NCBI RefSeq assembly: GCF_024347595.1
Contig: NZ_AP025507.1
Span: 1,612,001 to 1,676,000 of the forward strand
Direction of reading: 5' to 3'
DNA length: 64,000 bases
From: Vibrio pomeroyi
GTDB taxonomy: Bacteria; Pseudomonadota; Gammaproteobacteria; Enterobacterales; Vibrionaceae
A program made the position numbers and the translations under genes. How positions within the stretch are numbered: position 1 is the stretch's first letter; each line of letters begins with the position of its first letter. Under the pieces are notes generated by a model. That model was not told where the DNA came from. It did not search any database and worked only from the letters and a program-made list of their open reading frames with translations. Shown here piece by piece: positions 59,166-64,000 of the stretch.

Positions 59166-59957
59166 TTAGCGATTCAACACAGATGCGATTTGCTGTATTT
59201 CGTCTAACACATCGACGCCATTGTATTGAGGTGCGATAGACAAATCCTGAATCACCATCGTTTCTACAGACTGCTGTTCATTCAGCTCAAGTATCAAGTC
59301 GCCTTTTGGTGAATAAACTCGACTACCACCACAGTATGTCGCGGTAAACGCATCAACCACATCTTGCCCAACGCGATTACAAGTAACCATGTGACACCCT
59401 TCTTCCAAAGCTCTCGCTTGAGCAATGGCAAAGCTATGATGTCCGCCAAAATTAGCAGGATGAAGAACAACGTCTACCGACTGATACGCTCTCATGATCT
59501 CTGGGAACCAAACATCAAAGCAAATCGCAACACCAAACGTTAAGCCCTTGTGCTCAAAGGTTAGCGCCTCTGAACCTCTCGAAAAGTACTGCTTATCGAA
59601 CTTTGTTTGGCTGACTTTTCTGTATTTATGGCGCAATCCAGATCCATCAATCACCGCCACACTGTTGTAATACTGACCATTATCTTGTTCTGCAATACCA
59701 GCAACAATTAGCGTCTCATGCTTCGCAGCTAAAACCGTTAACGAATCAATGGTAGGGCTATTCGTGAAGTCTTCACACAACTCACGAATTTCTGCAGCAT
59801 CGTTAAAAATATACCCCGTCGAGAAGAGTTCAGGCAGCAAGGTAATATCACCCACTGACATCTCGGCTTCTAAAAGCCCAGAGACCAACGCGATGTTCTT
59901 CTGCTTATTTTTGTATTCAACCTCAAGCTGAATAAGGGTAATGCTGACACTATCCAA
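59166..59957 (-). CDS. Nitrilase-superfamily carbon-nitrogen hydrolase
   Basis: About 263 residues. Triad (numbered from a longer frame starting at 59981): Glu51 (LLPELFSTGY), Lys122 (YRKVS) and Cys154 (ICFDVWFPE). The start is unsure: GTG at 59981, or TTG at 59957, which has AAGGA 6 bases upstream and is preferred here. A cytoplasmic amidase of unknown substrate, unrelated in sequence detail to the one at 26418. Confidence 0.83.
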   Translation of the reverse strand: MDSVSITLIQLEVEYKNKQKNIALVSGLLEAEMSVGDITLLPELFSTGYIFNDAAEIRELCEDFTNSPTIDSLTVLAAKHETLIVAGIAEQDNGQYYNSVAVIDGSGLRHKYRKVSQTKFDKQYFSRGSEALTFEHKGLTFGVAICFDVWFPEIMRAYQSVDVVLHPANFGGHHSFAIAQARALEEGCHMVTCNRVGQDVVDAFTATYCGGSRVYSPKGDLILELNEQQSVETMVIQDLSIAPQYNGVDVLDEIQQIASVLNR

Positions 59958-60083
59958 AATCGAATCCTTACTGGGTAACACTTAAACTTGAAACTAAGAA
60001 CGGCAGAGTAACGAAATCCCCTCTCACTTGCTGACGCGAACGCGAATGGTTGAAGCAAGCGCACACTCTCATAAGCGGGTCAT

Positions 60084-60506
60084 CTACTTCATTAGCTTAG
60101 GTTCTGGCAAAACGGGCGGCGTGCTATCCATATAGGTTAAGAAGTTTTCCCACACCTCATGTGTTCTTTGCTTGGTGAGTTTGGTTTTGCAAGAAAGTGC
60201 CATCAGGCCACGAATTGAACCATCGCGCCACTGGGTATACACAGAATCACAATGATCTGTCATGTACGTTTGCCAACTCTCTTGAGCGACCTTTATTGAA
60301 CTCACCAATTCCTCATCATAAGCATTGTGTTCAAAGCTCGCTTCAAGGTATTGATCAAGCTCCACCGTTGCAGATTCCAACTCAATCGACGCACAGTGGT
60401 TGATCTCGATGGTATTCATCGCATTTTCACAATCGACAGCCTGTTCATCTGCTAATACAGAACCAGACAGCAAAGCGAATGCGATTACTGATATCAATTT
60501 TTTCAT
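60084..60506 (-). CDS. LprI-like periplasmic protein (DUF1311)
   Basis: 140 residues with a signal peptide (MKKLISVIAFALLSGSVLA) from ATG 60506; the frame can be extended to 60548. Cysteines in VDCENAMNTIEINHCAS and the later ALSCKTKL match the LprI family of lysozyme-inhibitor-like proteins. Function is not established for this branch. Confidence 0.75.
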   Translation of the reverse strand: MKKLISVIAFALLSGSVLADEQAVDCENAMNTIEINHCASIELESATVELDQYLEASFEHNAYDEELVSSIKVAQESWQTYMTDHCDSVYTQWRDGSIRGLMALSCKTKLTKQRTHEVWENFLTYMDSTPPVLPEPKLMK

Positions 60507-60843
60507 AAACATCCTAAATATTGTCACCCGTGAACGGTTCGATGACATTTCCTTATAACCTTGTTTAACTTGTGACCATATCAGCTAATTAGTTTAAACA
60601 TGGTTCAATATTTAAATCTCTTTCGATCTTTCAGCGAATAACATCAAAATTTATCGGGATATAAGCGCTTGTTATACGTATGAATAATGCAAAATATCAC
60701 CAATCCCACGAAGAAAAAACGAGATAACATCAAGATTTCGCTGGTAAAAATGGAAAACATATTATCTTTATCAATAATTCATGCGCGTATTCACAATATT
60801 TATTATTACTATTGCTACGTAATCGTTAAATTTATAAATTAAA

Positions 60844-62454
60844 TTGAATGCTCATCCAATCGGTAACGCTTCTCCAACTATGGATATCAAGTACCAACAT
60901 TTTGCCAAGACTTCATTCTACTTTGCCATTTCTTTCTTCTTCTCTATGGCATTGCTTATCCCGTTTACACCGTCTCACTACCAGAATTTAACCCAAGACA
61001 CATCAAAGCTCGTCGAAACACGACTTGAAGGTATCCAATCAAGGTTCAACCGTTTTTTATCGGGTATCACCCCAGACCAATCTTGCGATGCAATTGTTAG
61101 AGAGTTAAGACAAAACGTTTTTGATGCCGATTGGGTAAAAGAAGCAGCCGTATTCAACAAACAGAACCGTTTTTACTGCTCGACCACCGATGGTGAGGTT
61201 TCGTTTCGCCTTTACAGCACTATCAGAGAAAGACTCAACGACGATCCGAATTTAACCACCCTATCGTATTCCAATTCGGCCATCACCCAAGTGCAATCCA
61301 TCATGCTTATTTTCTCGAATAAGGAAGATGCTGGGGTGAGCCTGATGATTCCGCCCCACTTTATCTATGACATTGTAGAAGCGAACCTTCACAATCATGG
61401 CATTCAAGCCAAAGTTGATGTGATCCAAAGAGATATCCACCCTTCGAATATCGACGCATCCATTGCCAAAGTGCGTATACAATCGAACATCTACCCACTG
61501 ACCATCACCTCATACATTGGGTATCAGTATTATCTTCACTTCTTGTTAAGCTACTTGTGGTTTGGCTTTTTGATGGCCGGAATAACCACCATCATTCTTC
61601 TTTCTCTCAAGCATAAAAAACAGAGCCAGCGTAGCTTGGAGTACTCGCTGTCTAGTGCACTCAAAAACAAACACCTACATGTTCACATGCAGCCTATCGT
61701 TAACCGAAACACAACTGAAATTGTGGGCTGCGAGTCGCTGCTCAGGTGGAACGACCCTATCGAAGGCAATGTATCCCCTGCCATCTTCATCCCTCTGGCT
61801 GAAAGCTTAGGGTTGATTGAAGACCTAACCTACTTTGTGTTGCGTGAAGTGCTGTACACAATGAAGAATCACCGCGAGCTATTTGAGTCAAAATACATCA
61901 GCGTCAATATCAGCCGAAACGTTGTCTCTAATAGTAACTTCGCCAACAAAGTCATTAGCATCTACAAGAAGAATCCAGACATTCTCAAGCAAGTGGTTTT
62001 TGAAGTGACAGAAGATGGCGAGTGTTCTGATGCGGATATGGTGAAGATCAAAAACAACTTAACCAAGCTTGCTGATCTAGGAGTGAGAGTCGCGATTGAC
62101 GACTTTGGTACTGGCTATGCGGGCTTGGATTTTGTGAGACAATTTCCTTTCAGTATTCTCAAGATCGACCGTGTGTTTGTGAAGAACATTTCAGACGAAT
62201 CAAGCCTTGGTATCCCTTTGCTGGAATCCATGCTTCAGTTGTCACAAACCTTAGGCATGCAAGTCATCGTTGAAGGCGTTGAGTACGAGTCCCAAGTGAA
62301 CATCTTGTCTAAACTGGGGGTCGATTATATCCAAGGCTTCTACTTTTATAAGCCTATGCCAATCAACCTAACAATAAGCTTGCTCAGGCAGCAGCATGTG
62401 GAGTCTAGCCTTGGTTTTCCAGCGTCATCGCCTTCAGCTACAGCGTTAGAGTAG
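60844..62454 (+). CDS. CSS-motif EAL-domain c-di-GMP phosphodiesterase
   Basis: Up to 536 residues. N-terminal membrane helix (about 22-42), periplasmic CSS domain with Cys81 and Cys112 (in CST), second membrane helix (about 232-255) and a C-terminal EAL domain. The active motif reads ESL at 297-299 with its glutamate, and DDFGTGY (419-425), VIVEGVE and QGFYFYKP are intact, so activity is expected. In CSS-EAL proteins an oxidised cysteine pair restrains activity. Start is unsure: TTG at 60844 or ATG at 60880; neither has a strong ribosome site. Confidence 0.88.
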   Translation: MNAHPIGNASPTMDIKYQHFAKTSFYFAISFFFSMALLIPFTPSHYQNLTQDTSKLVETRLEGIQSRFNRFLSGITPDQSCDAIVRELRQNVFDADWVKEAAVFNKQNRFYCSTTDGEVSFRLYSTIRERLNDDPNLTTLSYSNSAITQVQSIMLIFSNKEDAGVSLMIPPHFIYDIVEANLHNHGIQAKVDVIQRDIHPSNIDASIAKVRIQSNIYPLTITSYIGYQYYLHFLLSYLWFGFLMAGITTIILLSLKHKKQSQRSLEYSLSSALKNKHLHVHMQPIVNRNTTEIVGCESLLRWNDPIEGNVSPAIFIPLAESLGLIEDLTYFVLREVLYTMKNHRELFESKYISVNISRNVVSNSNFANKVISIYKKNPDILKQVVFEVTEDGECSDADMVKIKNNLTKLADLGVRVAIDDFGTGYAGLDFVRQFPFSILKIDRVFVKNISDESSLGIPLLESMLQLSQTLGMQVIVEGVEYESQVNILSKLGVDYIQGFYFYKPMPINLTISLLRQQHVESSLGFPASSPSATALE

Positions 62455-62512
62455 CCTAAGCGCAGTCGATATATTGTGTATCATTGATGCTTGCCCAAAA
62501 GCCTCAAATCAA

Positions 62513-62553
62513 TAGAGCTAGAGCCCTGTTTTTAGTGCCCTAGCTCTACTTTT
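62513..62553 (+). terminator. Probable terminator of the EAL gene
   Basis: Stem TAGAGCTA/TAGCTCTA with a 20-base loop followed by CTTTTAG, 59 bases after the stop. Confidence 0.55.
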
Positions 62554-62639
62554 AGTTAACTACTATACCCAACCACACACTATGCATTTGTACACCCAAC
62601 AATCTCACCTACACTAACAATAGGTTTTTAGTGTGTGGA

Positions 62640-64000
62640 ATGCGTGTCTTTATGTTTGCGAGTTGGTTTGATGATATATCCCTACAATGGAAGCTATTAG
62701 TCAGCTTTTTCACCCCTATTGCGCTAATGGTTCTCGTCTCGTTTTCTGTCCATCAAAACACGCAGTCCATTGTCGAAGATAACCATTGGGTGGTTCACAC
62801 CCACAAGGCCATTGCTCGTGCTCAAGAACTCCTTAACCTAGCGATAGATATGGAAACAGGCCAACGTGGATACCTGATTACCGGTGATCCTGTCTTCCTA
62901 GAACCTTACGATCTTGCACTTGATGTGTGGAATCAAAAAATCACTACCTTGAGTGACCAAGTCAGTGATAACCCACCCCAAGTTGAACGACTAAAACGTA
63001 TAGATACTCTTCACGAAACATGGTTAGCAGAAGCCGGAGAAAAAGAAATCGCTCAACGTAGCCTCGTCGGTAATGGCGACACCACAATGCAGAATGTTAT
63101 CGACCTAACTCAGAAACAAACCGGAAAGAAAATCATTGATGAGATTCGTAGCGAAATAGCCGTGTTCATCGAAATTGAGCAGAAACTCATTCAGGTTCGA
63201 GTCGAAAAATCCGATAATTCCGCAAGCCAAACCACCTATGTACTGTTTCTGGGAACACTATTTTCAACGTTTATTTCGCTGCTTGTTGTGGCATGGTCGT
63301 CAAACAGAATCAATAAACGTATTCACCTCCTTCTCAATGCTGCAAACCAAGTGTCGGCAGGCCATTTAAAACAAGTCGCTTCAACCTTAGAACGCACCCC
63401 TTCAATGAATGGTAAAGACGAGGTAGCGCAGCTCACCCACAGCTTCCACAAAATGGCGACCAACCTAGTAAGAAGTAACAGCCAGATGGAAGCATCCAAT
63501 CAGGAACTGATCGCGGAACGTAAAAAAGCCGAAGCCGCAGCCAAGGCAAAAAGCGAGTTTCTTTCAACCATGAGTCACGAAATACGTACACCGATGAATG
63601 GTGTGCTCGGTATCTCGCAAATCATAGCTTCTCAAACCAAAGAGCCCTCAACCAAAGAGAACATCAACGTCATCCTCGATTCAGGTCAGCACCTCATGAC
63701 CATACTTAACGACATTCTAGATTTCTCTAAAGTTGAAGAGAACAAGCTCGAATTGGATATAGCGCCGTTTAACTTTGAACAAGTCATCAAACCGGTGTGT
63801 AGTGCAATCAAACCCATGGCCGATGAGAAAAGTATCCGTTTAATTGTTGAGAACGAAGTGCCTAATAACATCGACATTGTTGGCGACTGTGCGCGGTTAC
63901 GCCAAATCTTGTTTAACCTAGGTGGCAACGCGACCAAGTTCACCAATGAAGGCCATGTGTTGATTCAAGCCGAGCTTAACCAGCCCATGAACGAACTATT
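62640..64000 (+). CDS. CHASE3 sensor histidine kinase, cut by the window end
   Basis: At least 453 residues from ATG 62640. Membrane helix (about 20-40), CHASE3 domain with IDMETGQRGYLITGD (about 80-95), second membrane helix (about 205-225), HAMP, coiled coil, then a HisKA box MSHEIRTPMNG with the phosphorylated His313 and the start of the ATPase domain (N box NLGGNATKF). The H-box type (HEIRTPMNGVLG) is that of hybrid kinases, so a receiver domain probably follows beyond the window. Confidence 0.88.
   Translation, partial: MRVFMFASWFDDISLQWKLLVSFFTPIALMVLVSFSVHQNTQSIVEDNHWVVHTHKAIARAQELLNLAIDMETGQRGYLITGDPVFLEPYDLALDVWNQKITTLSDQVSDNPPQVERLKRIDTLHETWLAEAGEKEIAQRSLVGNGDTTMQNVIDLTQKQTGKKIIDEIRSEIAVFIEIEQKLIQVRVEKSDNSASQTTYVLFLGTLFSTFISLLVVAWSSNRINKRIHLLLNAANQVSAGHLKQVASTLERTPSMNGKDEVAQLTHSFHKMATNLVRSNSQMEASNQELIAERKKAEAAAKAKSEFLSTMSHEIRTPMNGVLGISQIIASQTKEPSTKENINVILDSGQHLMTILNDILDFSKVEENKLELDIAPFNFEQVIKPVCSAIKPMADEKSIRLIVENEVPNNIDIVGDCARLRQILFNLGGNATKFTNEGHVLIQAELNQPMNEL

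Overview
The window looks like a stretch of a Vibrio replicon, most likely the smaller chromosome of a member of the Splendidus group or a close relative. This is inferred from protein content (a CARB-type class A beta-lactamase, YejABEF, an accessory F-type ATP synthase, many LysR and LacI regulators, c-di-GMP proteins) and moderate GC content; no rRNA, tRNA, origin or prophage was seen that would settle it. Genes are dense and nearly all intact. The right end cuts through a histidine kinase gene.

Layout. 0.1-1.6 kb: a two-gene unit made of a degenerate GGDEF membrane protein and a small periplasmic molybdopterin-fold protein. 1.68-1.95 kb: a MITE-like element. 2.3-6.9 kb: an accessory cbb3-type oxidase operon (small cytochrome c, CcoN, CcoO and a CcoP fused to a triheme cytochrome). 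7.1-9.2 kb: two small Vibrio-type proteins and a prolyl aminopeptidase, with two families of degenerate short tandem repeats nearby. 9.6-18.5 kb: a minus-strand cluster (RidA, aldehyde dehydrogenase, M19 dipeptidase-like protein, BCCT transporter and two proteins of unknown function that overlap by 4 bases) with a divergent LysR gene, probably for uptake and breakdown of a betaine-like compound. 19.3-26.2 kb: a complete atpIBEFHAGDC operon with catalytic residues intact. 26.4-28.4 kb: a nitrilase-family amidohydrolase with a divergent LysR gene.

28.5-42.1 kb: a large catabolic region. A minus-strand operon (HisD paralogue, SDR, double cupin, alpha/beta hydrolase) faces plus-strand units encoding an HpcH/HpaI aldolase, a LacI regulator, a TRAP transporter, two tandem double-SnoaL proteins and a sodium:solute symporter. 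Five related LacI-type palindromes lie in front of these units, so they look like one regulon served by two different uptake systems. The substrate is unknown; a dihydroxypropanesulfonate-like or sugar-acid compound is only a guess. The LacI gene appears to start with AUA.

42.2-52.5 kb: an S4 RNA-binding protein, the yejABEF peptide importer (with a perfect 132-bp tandem duplication across the yejA/yejB junction), the beta-lactamase, an EEP-family hydrolase, a small outer-membrane barrel protein and a free-standing winged-helix protein. 52.6-59.1 kb: a textbook rbsDACBKR ribose operon with two identical RbsR palindromes and a CRP-like site. 59.2-64 kb: a second nitrilase-family enzyme, an LprI-like periplasmic protein, a CSS-EAL phosphodiesterase and the start of a CHASE3 histidine kinase.
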